A stretch of 64,000 nucleotides of DNA from Opisthocomus hoazin. Its lineage: Eukaryota; Chordata; Aves; Opisthocomiformes; Opisthocomidae. Below the pieces are notes generated by a model. It was given only the letters and a program-made list of their open reading frames with translations. It was not told where the DNA came from and did no database searches. The first letter of the stretch is position 1. Every line of letters begins with the position of its first letter. Both the position numbers and the translations under genes were made by a program. The stretch lies in NCBI RefSeq assembly GCF_030867145.1, contig NC_134443.1, positions 3,100,001-3,164,000 of the forward strand. The letters are read 5' to 3'. Positions 1 through 10,514 of this stretch are shown one piece after another.

Positions 1-40
1 TTGTGCTGCATTGTATCTTGATGTCTCCTTGTGTTGCTCC
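1..40 (+). other. 3' end/flank of a feather keratin copy lying before the window
   Basis: The first bases match the sequence that directly follows the ATTAAA poly(A) signal in FK1-FK12, including the GT-rich TTGATGTCTCCTTGTG element. The window therefore opens at the cleavage site of another keratin copy whose coding region is off the left edge. It is followed by an a-type 3' flank. Confidence 0.85.
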
Positions 41-1890
41 TCGCCTGGGATGCCCAGCCAAGCTGCTCGAGGGGAAAAGGTGATGAGAAACCTGGTAATA
101 ACATGGCTGAGGGCATGTTGTGGACTCCTATGTTTATGGGGTGATTCAGAGGAGAGGAGTGCCACTGAAATGGTCACCTGGAGGGGACTGTCCTTTATAT
201 GTGATATAGCCTTCCCAAAGTCACATATATCCCTGCGTCCTAAACAGCAGACTAGTTTGTGTCTCTCAGTAAACACCTGCAATGGCTTCCATGGCTCCAA
301 GATGTGTGTGGTGTGAGACAGATGTCCAAGGAGTTGCAACTCTTCACCTTGGCGTGCAGACCATCTCTTTCTGCCCCCCAGGCCCCTTTCTGAACTACTC
401 TGCTATGTTGGCAGAGCTGCACAGCCACTGCTTGGCAGTTTGCATGACCTGTTGCCGGTGACACCGAAGTGAGGGCTTTAAGCAAGTCCCTCTGTGTCCT
501 TTGCGTACCAGAGGAAGTGAAGTTAGAAACCCTCCAGGATGCAGCCATTGTGTCTTCCTGCCTTTGTGCCCTGAACCGCAAGACCACCGACATCAGGGAG
601 CAAAGCTACCTTGCCTGTGCATGGAGTTATCATGTAGCTGGTATGTAGGAGAGAACAAGCTGCCTGCCCCTGATTCCCACATGCTGAAGGTCTCCTTGGG
701 TGATTTTCTACCCTGTACCCCCCCAAACCTGCTTCAGATGGAGTGAGAGGCGGATCCTGTGCTGCCCCATATAAAATCAGAACCCCTATGTTGCCTTTCC
801 CCATAGCTAAAGACCTGTCTCCTCTTGAAGACAGCTGCTGTCAGCAACCTCCCTGTGTGCTGCTATGCAGAAAGGCTCTCAGGAAATGCACGCTCCATCA
901 ACAGTCATCAGCTTTGCTCAGCTGACAGCAGAAGTAAGGCTTGGTGAAAAGATCGTACCAGGGACAGAAGGCAACATCTATGGCATGTGATCAGAGGGAG
1001 CAGGACATAGCAGGGCATTGGAGCCTTTGGGCAGACCTTCGCAACGGGTGCTACACATGGGACTAGCACGGGCCAGTGGGAAACTGCATGTCTTAGTGTG
1101 GTGAGATGCTTGGGAAAAGGATACAGGGATCCTCCTGTCTATTTGCCTCCAGCGAGTTGTTGGCAACTTTCTCAGATCGTGTATATTTGTGAGGAGTTTT
1201 GATGTCTCATGGAAAGCTTTCCAAGCTTTATGCGGTGCCTGTTATAGAGTTAGTGTGTACGATCAAAGAAGAAGTATTTGGTAGCCTAGGGGATGAAGAA
1301 GGAACAGTCGAGCAGTCCCAACACTGACCTTTGGAGCTGGAGGGGTGGGGAGAAGAATTGGTATGTGTTGGAGACGAGTGTCTCTGCTTCTCAGACATCC
1401 TTCTTCTGTTGATTGGAGGCTGCTGAAGGCTCTCCAGTAAAGGTAAGGAGAGGCAAACAGCATATGGATTTCTCTTGTTGTTAAATTGCTGAGCCTAAAA
1501 TCTTACAAGGTATCCAAGGTGACTGGGAAGCTTACAGCTGACTTAGATGGAGTTAGGTTATGCAATCGGTATTGTGACTCTTGTCAGAGAAAATGGTTTT
1601 CAAGTCTGGCTTTGTATTTTAGGGTTCAGGAAAACATTCCTTATTCATTATGAGAGTCCTTATAGTGAGGCCCTGGAGGGCAAGGGGATGGCATCACCTG
1701 GAGAGGTGGGACACTCCTCGTCACTGGATGAACCATTTGCCTATGCTGACGTGTCATTTCTCCTGGAAAAATTATGGCATCTAATCCTGTCACTTGAAAG
1801 GAGCCTGTGTGGCTGAATGGGCATGTCATGAACACGGAAATAAAAAGGCAGCGTTGCAGGGAACATAAGCAATGTCCCTATTCTTTACTT
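41..1890 (+). repeat. Intergenic spacer, a-type flank to A-type promoter (before FK1)
   Basis: This is duplicated spacer DNA with near-identical copies before FK3, FK4 and FK6. No gene is supported. Its short open frames recur only because the spacer is repeated. A TATA-like ATATAAAAT at about 769-777 is replaced by an unrelated sequence in the homologous spacers before FK9, FK11 and FK13, so it is probably not a conserved promoter. Confidence 0.85.
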
Positions 1891-1897
1891 GTGATGC

Positions 1898-2007
1898 TTT
1901 GCATGCAAGATGAGCTTGTTGGTCAACACATTACATGCACAAAGGGTGCCTCTGCGCCTGGGGCGGTGTGGACCAGTATAAAAGCCAGTCCAACTGAAGG
2001 CTCCCTC
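1898..2007 (+). promoter_or_regulatory. FK1 core promoter, A type
   Basis: The palindrome TTGCATGCAA (1899-1908) lies with its centre 73.5 bases before TATAAAA (1977-1983). The inferred start is the A at 2008, 31 bases after the first T of the TATA box. This start gives a 37-base exon 1 (2008-2044) ending at a CAAG|GTGAGC donor. The spacing is the same in the other A genes. Confidence 0.85.
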
Positions 2008-2400
2008 ATTCACTTCTCTTGCCTTCTCCTCCTTGGTCAACAAGGTGAGCTACAACTACCATTGCATGTTTCTTGTCTTTTTCCTTTTTCTCCTTGTCTT
2101 TCATCCTGAACTGAGACTGTGTCACACCTTAGTTTTTGCTGAGAGTCTTGCTCCTTGATACTGCTCCCAGCATCTCTGCTGTCCTTGCCATGCTGGGGAG
2201 GAGGTGGGAGAAGGTCTTGGGATTTCGTTGCAGGGAAACCATGTGGATTGAGCTTCTAAACCTCTCTTCTTCCCAGTGAAGGCTGACCCTACTCCCTAGC
2301 CTGTGTCTCTTCACTTGCCGAGCAGGCGGTGAGGCTGCTTCTCACGTGCTGCTTGTGCTTTCTGTGCCCTCTCTCCCAGGTACACCTCCGTCCCACAGCC

Positions 2401-2697
2401 ATGTCCTGCTACGATCTGTGCCGTCCCTGTGGCCCTACTCCGCTTGCCAACAGCTGCAACGAGCCCTGCTTCAGGCAGTGCCAGGACTCCCGTGTGATTA
2501 TTGAACCATCTCCCGTGGTGGTGACCCTGCCCGGACCCATCCTCAGCTCCTTCCCTCAGAACACCGCTGTGGGATCCACCACCTCCGCTGCTGTTGGCAG
2601 CATCCTGAGTGCTGAGGGAGTGCCCATCAACTCCGGGGGCTTTAACCTCTCTGGCCTTGGTGGCCGCTACTACGGCAGAAGGTGCCTGCCCTGCTAA
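2401..2697 (+). CDS. FK1: feather keratin (corneous beta-protein), 98 aa
   Basis: This is a structural protein of feather cells. It is cytoplasmic with no signal peptide, and it polymerises into 3-4 nm beta-filaments cross-linked by disulfides. Residues 1-30 are Cys-rich (C3, C7, C10, C19, C23, C27). Residues of about 31-64 form the beta-sheet core with [19 protein letters not shown]. The tail is Gly/Ser/Tyr-rich and ends with C95 and C98. Exon 1 is 2008-2044, the intron is 2045-2379 (acceptor CTCTCCCAG) and exon 2 begins at 2380, leaving 21 leader bases. The ATG fits the family N-terminus; the open frame further upstream is intron. ATTAAA is at 3118-3123. The subtype is F24/I33/E35/A71. Its 3' UTR shares small variants with FK6, and both are followed by b-type flanks. 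Confidence 0.96.
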   Translation: MSCYDLCRPCGPTPLANSCNEPCFRQCQDSRVIIEPSPVVVTLPGPILSSFPQNTAVGSTTSAAVGSILSAEGVPINSGGFNLSGLGGRYYGRRCLPC

Positions 2698-3149
2698 AGC
2701 CTGTCTGGACATCGAGTGAGTGCATCGACCAGGAAGCCCCAAGCCATGTGCCAGACTGAAGACGGAGCTACTGGCCAGGGTTTCCAGAGGGGTTGAGCAC
2801 CCTTGTGCCCTCCTGCAAAGGAGGGAGGCAAGCAAGGTGCCAGCCTGTGCTGTCTGGAAACACGGCCAGCTGATGTTATCTTCTTCTCCTGCTTTCTTCT
2901 CTGCACCATGAGTGCCTGTTGTCTCCTGCTGTCCTGTGTATTGGGTTGATCCTGAATCCAGCTGAGAGGGGCCCTGCTCATCAGCCTCTGCCCATGTGTG
3001 TGGGAGGAAGACATGTGTCCCATTGCTGTGAAGGGGTGCCTGTGTGTCAGCTGCCCCTGTAGCAGCCTGGGCTGGGTCCCTTCCACCATGCACTGCTTTG
3101 TTTCACTCTTCAGACTCATTAAAGTTTGTGCTGCATTGTATCTTGATGT

Positions 3150-6100
3150 CTCCTTGTGTTGCTTCTCTCCCGGGATGCCCAGCCAAGCTGCTGGAGGGGG
3201 AAAGGGGATGATGTGAAGTGGAAAAAGCTGGGTGGGTAAGGGCCAGTGATGGACCTGCCTGATGGCTGGAGGATCTGAGTACTCTCAAGGGCCATGGTCA
3301 TGGGAAGACATACATTGTTGGTGGTTTTGTGTGTGTTGTTGTGTGATTATGGAAATGTTTGCCAGAAGCTCCGGTAAGGGCCATGTCAGTGACAAGTGAG
3401 GTTGGATCCTGACTTCCGGCTGATGAGGCAAGCCATTGGCCTGCTGGAAGACATTTCTGTACAGGCTGACAACCACCTGGCCAAGGTTCTGATGGCATGT
3501 CACCACTCACAAAGTGTCCTTGCCCTTCTCTTCCCCAAGCACTGCTTGCAAACTTTGGAACTGGAGGGAGTCGCAAAGGAGTTGAAGGGATATGCCACAG
3601 CCAGGGCAGCTGTTTATGAGTAAATACGAGTTCTATTTTTTTGATATTGTGCTCTTTCCATCACTTATGTTGTCTGTTTCTCCATGGGGAATTCTTTGTA
3701 CCTGATCCTGCAGTCCTCCTTCTGACAGAGTGAAAGACTACTTGTGCACTATCCGGAGGTTAAAAGTATGTGCTTGCACCAGATGATTACCTTCTAGTCC
3801 TTTCTGAAAGAATGCCATCCTTGAAAATAATCCTGCACTTTAATGTGCTGGGGGACCCTGTGGAACACACACCCATTCATGATGGTAAGCCCTGTTGAGC
3901 CATTAGCAGCAGCAAGGTCATGATTGAAACACGGAAGAAAGGCAACATATTCAGTACGTGCTCTGAGGAAGCAGGTTGCTTGAGCCTTTACATAGACCCT
4001 CAATATGGGGGGCTGAGTCACGGAGGATGGCAAGATAGTAGGAAATGGCTTCTTTGCCATGGACAGAAAACTAGGGTGCAGCATGGTTTGAGGGTGATGA
4101 AAACTCTTTCATGTTTGGTAGAAACCCTTCCACTATCTGCAGGACTACTGTGTTGCAGACAACAAGGGGATTTCTTCTGCATGCATATTTGCTTAGATAA
4201 ATGCCTCCTGTGAATCTAAGTGCTCCTTTCTTCCTCCCAAAGGAGGAATTTGCTTGAGGGTTTGCGAGGGCACAGTGGAGCATTTGGGCAGACCATTGCC
4301 ATAGGTGCTGACTGTAGGAGTACCAGGGCCCGGTAGGAGACTCTGCCTTTGGAGTTTCTGGAGCAGGGATGTGACTGAAAGGACTCTTACAACAAAAGAT
4401 AGATTTTTACACACATAAAGTGAAATTAAGCTCCTCTGCATGATGGAACAGTTTCTTCCTCCTCTGTGTTGTTCTAGATGGAGGTGGTGTCCTCTGTGCC
4501 AGGTGCACAGGAGATTTCCTCTGCTTGCATGGCAGAGATATGTAACAACAGACCCAATGGCCCTGAGCAGCCTCACCTGGGGTCTCTCACTCTTCCCTCT
4601 TCCCTTTGACCCAGGGCTCTATTTAAGCTCTTTCCTGAGCCCTCATCCCAGGTTTCAGTCCTGTGGCAGGAGTGTAAGCTTCCTGTTCTTTTGCAGGTTT
4701 GCTCCTGACTGGTGATGGGGCCCCTTGGTCTGTGGCCTTAATTTGTGTGCTGAATTCCCAGGCTCTGCTTGGGTCTGTCTGGTCCTTCTGGCTCTGGTCA
4801 GGAATCAGTGAGCTCTGTTGTCCCAGGGCACCACCATGGGATCTGTTCCTGCCTTGTGGACTGACTGCCCTGCTTGATGTCCGTCCTGCTTCATCCCCAT
4901 GAGCGTAATGACTGAGCTGCACTCTGGGCTGCAGCATTTGCTGTCTCGGCATTTTCCTTGCTCAGGTACCATGCAATGGGGTCACTGCTGGTGAGTCTGC
5001 TGCCCTCCTGGCCTTGTAATCATGCTCATGTGCTGGGTGGCAGCCTGTGGGGTGCAGGTGGCTCTTGGTGATCCCAGAGAAGGTTTCTGTTTGGATGGAC
5101 CTTTGATGTCCTCATGAGGTTAACAGAGTGCGTCTTCTAAGCTCTCTTCAACATCTTACATGAGGAATTTGGCCTGGGCCTCTGTGATTAGAGAGTTGCT
5201 TGTCCCTGGTGGAGTAACAGCCTAACTCGGGAAGATGTTATGTCCACCCTTTGCAATGAGGGCCCAGCTGGAGTAGCTGGGAGTACAGGTGGTTCCCCAA
5301 GCAGGGCTGTCATTCCTCCTGGGGACATTCAGCTCCTCTCCTGCCCCAGGAAATGCAGTGCAGAGCATGGAGTCCTTGCCTTGGCATGCATCTCTGGGGA
5401 GATCCTGACACCTGCTGCTCCCCAGGCTGTGCTTGCTGGCACTGCCAGCCCTGCCTTGCTGCTGGGGAGAGTTGTGTGTTGCATGGAAATCTTGTTGAGC
5501 CGCGACTTGTGCTGTCCTGTCAGTATGTAGGTCCAAAGCAGAAGCTGAGGCACAGACCAATGGGGAATGGAAGAAAGTAGACTTTAGAAGCCCGAAGAAG
5601 TTCTTGTTAGGGAGTGGTTTCTGCAAGAGAACAGCAGCAGCTGTTTACTGTTTACTTGTGAGAAGGCAATGTCATTCTTTCTGCAACATTCTTATTCTGG
5701 TTGTTGGGATGCTCGAGGCAATGGTGAAAGAGGTGAGAAGGCAAAACAAACAGGTTAGTTGGTTTGAAGGGCAATGCAAGATACCAAAACAGTTTGAAAA
5801 ATTCAACAGCATAGCCTCCCTGATGAAAAAACGGTGCCTAAGAATGCTTAAATGGCCTTGGAGGCACAGAGAGCAATGGAATTGGCCAACCCGCAGGTAA
5901 AGAGTGTCTGCTCTGTATTCCTAGGTTTGTAATGAAAAAAGCTGCATTTGCTACAACTGGGCTAAAAGCATGCCTCAGGAACTGAAGATGCTGACATCAC
6001 CTGAAAATGACACCACTCCACCCAGTCAGCTGAAATATCTGCCTGATTTTTGTTCTAAATTCTCCTGGAAATATTATTGCTTCTAATCCTGTCACTAGAA

Positions 6101-6190
6101 AGGAGCTTGTGTGGCTGAATGATCATGTCATAAACAGGGAAATGCAAAGGTAGCATTGCAGGAGCATAAGCAATGCCCTGATTTCTTTAA
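3150..6190 (+). repeat. Intergenic spacer, b-type flank to B-type promoter (FK1-FK2)
   Basis: This 3.0 kb spacer is present three times (before FK2, FK5 and FK7) with few differences. Its 5' part (about 3150-3620) is also found before FK8, FK10 and FK12, and its middle part before FK9, FK11 and FK13. No coding gene is supported. It contains the TATTTAAG block annotated separately at 4620. Confidence 0.85.
4620..4990 (+). promoter_or_regulatory. Possible secondary promoter or old repeat fragment (TATTTAAG block)
   Basis: A TATA-like TATTTAAG (4620-4627) follows a pyrimidine-rich tract and CCCTTTGACCCAGGG. About 70 bases later comes a good 3' splice-site look-alike (TTCTTTTGCAG ending at 4696), and a GTGAGT follows at 4991. 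The block recurs with TATTTAAG at 15110, 22474, 29515, 36626 and 43737. I cannot say whether it starts a noncoding transcript, belongs to an LTR or the 5' part of a LINE, or is inert. No long open frame follows it. Confidence 0.3.
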
Positions 6191-6200
6191 TTGTGATGCT

Positions 6201-6309
6201 TTGCATGCAGGATGAGCTTGTTGGTAAACACATTCTGTGTGCAAAGGTTCTCCCTGGGCCTGGGGCTGTCTAGACCAGTATAAAAGCCAGATGAACTGCA
6301 GGCTCCCGC
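6201..6309 (+). promoter_or_regulatory. FK2 core promoter, B type
   Basis: An incomplete palindrome TTGCATGCA (6201-6209) lies 73.5 bases (centre) before TATAAAA (6279-6285). The inferred start is A6310 and exon 1 is 6310-6346 (37 bases), with a CTACAAG|GTGAGT donor. It differs from type A between the palindrome and TATA, with GTAAACACATT in place of GTCAACACATT and TCTAGACCAG next to the TATA box. Confidence 0.85.
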
Positions 6310-6640
6310 ATCAGCTTCTCTTGCCTTCTCCTCCTTGGTCTACAAGGTGAGTGGCAAATGCCATCATCTGTTTCTCTTTTCTGTTCTTCTCTTTCTCTTC
6401 TGCCCTCAGTGTAGCTTCTGTTCCTTGCCACCACGGTGGGAGGTGGGAGAAGATCTTGGTCTTTCTGTGCAGGGAAAACCTGGGGATCAGGGCTCTATAA
6501 TCTCCCTTCCTCCCTCTGCCGTCTATCCCTGCTCCCTAGTCTGTGCCTTTTCTCTTGCCGAGCAGGCGGTGAGGCTGCTCCTCACATGCTGCCTGTGCTT
6601 TCTGTGCCCTCTCTCCCAGGTACACCTCCTTCCCACAGCC

Positions 6641-6937
6641 ATGTCCTGCTACGATCTGTGCCGTCCCTGTGGCCCAACCCCGCTTGCCAACAGCTGCAAC
6701 GAGCCCTGCTTCAGGCAGTGCCAGGACTCCCGTGTGATTATTGAACCATCTCCCGTGGTGGTGACCCTGCCCGGACCCATCCTCAGCTCCTTCCCTCAGA
6801 ACACCGCTGTGGGATCCACCACCTCCGCTGCTGTTGGCAGCATCCTGAGTGCTGAGGGAGTGCCCATCAACTCCGGGGGCTTTAACCTCTCTGGCCTTGG
6901 TGGCCGCTACTACGGCAGAAAGTGCCTGCCCTGCTAA
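6641..6937 (+). CDS. FK2: feather keratin, 98 aa
   Basis: This copy has the same architecture as its neighbours: a Cys-rich head (six Cys in residues 1-27), the beta-core around [19 protein letters not shown], and a Gly/Tyr tail. It is the only array member ending GRKCLPC rather than GRRCLPC, a conservative R94K change. Exon 1 is 6310-6346, the intron 6347-6619 is short (273 bp, B type), and exon 2 starts at 6620 with 21 leader bases. An open frame of 200 codons reaches back through the intron, but the CTCTCCCAG acceptor and the conserved leader rule out an earlier start. ATTAAA is at 7358-7363. The subtype is F24/I33/E35/A71. An a-type flank follows. Confidence 0.96.
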   Translation: MSCYDLCRPCGPTPLANSCNEPCFRQCQDSRVIIEPSPVVVTLPGPILSSFPQNTAVGSTTSAAVGSILSAEGVPINSGGFNLSGLGGRYYGRKCLPC

Positions 6938-7389
6938 AGCCTGTCTGGACATCGAGTGAGTGCATCGACCAGGAAGCCCCAAGCCATGTGCCAGACTGAA
7001 GACGGAGCTGCTGGCCAGAGTTTCCAGAGGGGTTGAGCACCCTTGTGCCCTCCTGCAAAGGAGGGAGGCAAGCAAGGTGCCAGCCTGTGCTGTCTGGAAA
7101 CACGGCCAGCTGATGTCATCTTCTTCTCCTGCTTTCTTCTCTGCACCATGAGTGCCTGTTGTCTCCTGCTGTCCTGTGTATTGGGTTGATCCTGAATCCA
7201 GCTGAGAGGGGCCCTGCTCATCAGCCTCTGCCCATGTGTGTGGGAGGAAGACATGTGTCCCATTGCTGTGAAGGGGTGCCTGACTGTCAGCTGCCCCTGT
7301 AGCAGCCTGGGCTGGGTCCCTTCCACCATGCACTGCTTTGTTTCACTCTTCAGACTCATTAAAGTTTGTGCTGCATTGTATCTTGATGT

Positions 7390-9255
7390 CTCCTTGTGTT
7401 GCTTCTCTCCTGAGATGCCCAGCCAAGCTGCTCGAAGGGAAAAGGTGATGAGAAACCTGGTAATAACATGGCTGAGGGCATGTTGTGGACTCCTATGTTT
7501 ATGGGGTGATTCAGAGGAGAGGAGTGCCACTGAAATGGTCACCTGGAGGGGACTGTCCTTTGTATGTGATATAGCCTTCCCAAAGTCACATACATCCCTG
7601 CGTCCTAAACAGCAGAGTAGTTTGTGTCTCTCAGTAAACACCTGCAATGGCTTCCATGGCTCCAAGATGTGTGTGGTGTGAGACAGATGTCCAAGGAGCT
7701 GCAACTCTTCACCTTGGCGCGCAGACCATCTCTTTCTGCCCCCCAGGCCCCTTTCTGAACTACTCAGCTATGTTGGCAGAGCTGCACAGCCACTGCTTGG
7801 CAGTTTGCATGACCTGTTGCCGGTGACACCGAAGTGAGGGCTTTAAGCAAGTCCCTCTTTGTCCTTTGCGTACCAGAGGAAGTGAAGTTAGAAACCCTCC
7901 AGGATGCAGCCATTGTGTCTTCCTGCCTTTGTGCCCTGAACCGCAAGACCACCGACATCAGAGAGCAAAGCTACCTTGCCTGTGCATGGAGTTATCATGT
8001 AGCTGGTATGTAGGAGAGAACAAGTTGCCTACCCCTGATTCCCACATGCTGAAGGTCTCCTTGGGTGATCTTCTACCCTGTACCCCCCCAAACCTGCTTC
8101 AGATGGAGTGAGAGGCGGATCCTGTGCTGCCCCATATAAAATCAGAACCCCTATGTTGCCTTTCCCCATAGCTAAAGACCTGTCTCCTCTTGAAGACAGC
8201 TGCTGTCAGCAACCTCCCTGTGTGCTGCTATGCAGAAAGGCTCTCAGGAAATGCACGCTCCATCAACAGTCATCAGCTTTGCTCAGCTGACAGCAGAAGT
8301 AAGGCTTGGTGAAAAGATCGTACCAGGGACAGAAGGCAACATCTATGGCATGTGATCAGAGGGAGCAGGACATAGCAGGGCATTGGAGCCTTTGGGCAGA
8401 CCTTCGCAACGGGTGCTACACATGGGACTAGCACGGGCCAGTGGGAAACTGCATGTCTTAGTGTGGTGAGATGCTTGGGAAAAGGATACAGGGATCCTCC
8501 TGTCTATTTGCCTCCAGCGAGTTGTTGGCAACTTTCTCAGATCGTGTATATTTGTGAGGAGTTTTGATGTCTCATGGAAAGCTTTCCAAGCTTTATGCGG
8601 TGCCTGTTATAGAGTTAGTGTGCACGATCAAAGAAGAAGTATTTGGTAGCCTAGGGGATGAAGAAGGAACAGTCGAGCAGTCCCAACACTGACCTTTGGA
8701 GCTGGAGGGGTGGGGAGAAGAATTGGTATGTGTTGGAGACGAGTGTCTCTGCTTCTCAGACATCCTTCTTCTGTTGATTGGAGGCTGCTGAAGGCTCTCC
8801 AGTAAAGGTAAGGAGAGGCAAACAGCATATGGATTTCTCTTGTTGTTAAATTGCTGAGCCTAAAATCTTACAAGGTATCCAAGGTGACTGGGAAGCTTAC
8901 AGCTGACTTAGATGGAGTTAGGTTATGCAATCGGTATTGTGACTCTTGTCAGGGAAAATGGTTTTCAAGTCTGGCTTTGTATTTTAGGGTTCAGGAAAAC
9001 ATTCCTTATTCATTATGAGAGTCCTTATAGTGAGGCCCTGGAGGGCAAGGGGATGGCATCACCTGGAGAGGTGGGACACTCCTCGTCACTGGATGAACCA
9101 TTTGCCTATGCTGACGTGTCATTTCTCCTGGAAAAATTATGGCATCTAATCCTGTCACTTGAAAGGAGCCTGTGTGGCTGAATGGGCATGTCATGAACAC
9201 GGAAATAAAAAGGCAGCGTTGCAGGGAACATAAGCAATGTCCCTATTCTTTACTT
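7390..9255 (+). repeat. Intergenic spacer, a-type flank to A-type promoter (FK2-FK3)
   Basis: This is a near-identical copy of the spacers before FK1, FK4 and FK6. It matches the FK3-FK4 spacer almost base for base, including the ACATACATCC variant in the first 250 bases. I see no gene in it. Confidence 0.85.
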
Positions 9256-9262
9256 GTGATGC

Positions 9263-9372
9263 TTTGCATGCAAGATGAGCTTGTTGGTCAACACATTACA
9301 TGCACAAAGGGTGCCTCTGCGCCTGGGGCGGTGTGGACCAGTATAAAAGCCAGTCCAACTGAAGGCTCCCTC
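9263..9372 (+). promoter_or_regulatory. FK3 core promoter, A type
   Basis: The palindrome TTGCATGCAA (9264-9273) and TATAAAA (9342-9348) have the standard 73.5-base centre spacing. The inferred start is A9373 and exon 1 is 9373-9409. Confidence 0.85.
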
Positions 9373-9765
9373 ATTCACTTCTCTTGCCTTCTCCTCCTTG
9401 GTCAACAAGGTGAGCTGCAACTACCATTGCATGTTTCTTGTCTTTTTCCTTTTTCTCTTTGTCTTTCATCCTGAACTGAGACTGTGTCACACCTTAGTTT
9501 TTGCTGAGAGTCTTGCTCCTTGATACTGCTCCCAGCATCTCTGCTGTCCTTGCCATGCTGGGGAGGAGGTGGGAGAAGGTCTTGGGATTTCGTTGCAGGG
9601 AAACCATGTGGATTGAGCTTCTAAACCTCTCTTCTTCCCAGTGAAGGCTGACCCTACTCCCTAGCCTGTGTCTCTTCACTTGCCGAGCAGGCGGTGAGGC
9701 TGCTTCTCACATGCTGCCTGTGCTTTCTGTGCCCTCTCTCCCAGGTACACCTCCGTCCCACAGCC

Positions 9766-10062
9766 ATGTCCTGCTACGATCTGTGCCGTCCCTGTGGCCC
9801 TACTCCGCTTGCCAACAGCTGCAACGAGCCCTGCTTCAGGCAGTGCCAGGACTCCCGTGTGATTATTGAACCATCTCCCGTGGTGGTGACCCTGCCCGGA
9901 CCCATCCTCAGCTCCTTCCCTCAGAACACCGCTGTGGGATCCACCACCTCCGCTGCTGTTGGCAGCATCCTGAGTGCTGAGGGAGTGCCCATCAACTCCG
10001 GGGGCTTTAACCTCTCTGGCCTTGGTGGCCGCTACTACGGCAGAAGGTGCCTGCCCTGCTAA
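9766..10062 (+). CDS. FK3: feather keratin, 98 aa
   Basis: The protein is identical to FK1: Cys at 3, 7, 10, 19, 23, 27, 95 and 98 and the standard beta-core. Exon 1 is 9373-9409, the intron is 9410-9744 (335 bp, A type), and exon 2 begins at 9745, 21 bases before the ATG. The 3' UTR carries a small set of variants (GTAGACGGAG, TTTCCTGAGG, GCCTGATGTC) shared with FK4, so FK3 and FK4 are sister copies. The poly(A) signal ATTAAA is at 10483-10488. The start of FK4 follows exactly 3125 bases later. The role is structural, in the corneous beta-filaments of feather cells. Confidence 0.96.
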   Translation: MSCYDLCRPCGPTPLANSCNEPCFRQCQDSRVIIEPSPVVVTLPGPILSSFPQNTAVGSTTSAAVGSILSAEGVPINSGGFNLSGLGGRYYGRRCLPC

Positions 10063-10514
10063 AGCCTGTCTGGACATCGAGTGAGTGCATCGACCAGGAA
10101 GCCCCAAGCCATGTGCCAGACTGTAGACGGAGCTGCTGGCCAAGGTTTCCTGAGGGGCTGAGCACCCTTGTGCCCTCCTGCAAAGGAGGGAGGCAAGCAA
10201 GGTGCCAGCCTGTGCTGTCTGGAAACACAGCCAGCTGATGTCATCTTCTTCTCCTGCTTTCTTCTCTGCACCATGAGTGCCTGATGTCTCCTGCTGTCCT
10301 GTGTATTGGGTTGATCCTGAATCCAGCTGAGAGGGGCCCTGCTCATCAGCCTCTGCCCATGTGTGTGGGAGGAAGACATGTGTCCCATTGCTGTGAAGGG
10401 GTGCCTGACTGTCAGCTGCCCCTGTAGCAGCCTGGGCTGGGTCCCTTCCACCATGCACTGCTTTGTTTCACTCTTCAGACTCATTAAAGTTTGTGCTGCA
10501 TTGTATCTTGATGT

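Noticed and set aside
769-777. TATA-like ATATAAAAT in A spacers
   Set aside because: It is absent from the homologous position before FK9, FK11 and FK13, and no exon-like sequence follows.
1547-2109. Overlapping short frames around the FK1 promoter
   Set aside because: They run through the TATA box, exon 1 and intron and have no family resemblance.
2311-3093. Antisense open frame of about 260 codons across FK1, repeated opposite most array genes (for example 6536-7333, 9676-10458, 41595-42392)
   Set aside because: It is the complement of the GC-rich keratin CDS and 3' UTR. Its recurrence follows from duplication, it resembles no protein, and it is not kept at the same extent opposite FK14 or FK15.
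3396-3623. Recurrent 75-codon frame in b-type flanks (also 13886, 21251, 32520 and 39679)
   Set aside because: Most copies begin at GTG rather than ATG, the copy before FK8 is broken by a deletion, and the C-terminal parts differ between spacers. This fits noncoding repeat DNA.
6335-6937. 200-codon frame that would extend FK2 upstream (similar before FK5, FK7 and FK9)
   Set aside because: The extra part is intron: a GTGAGT donor and a CTCTCCCAG acceptor bracket it, and the family starts at MSCYD.
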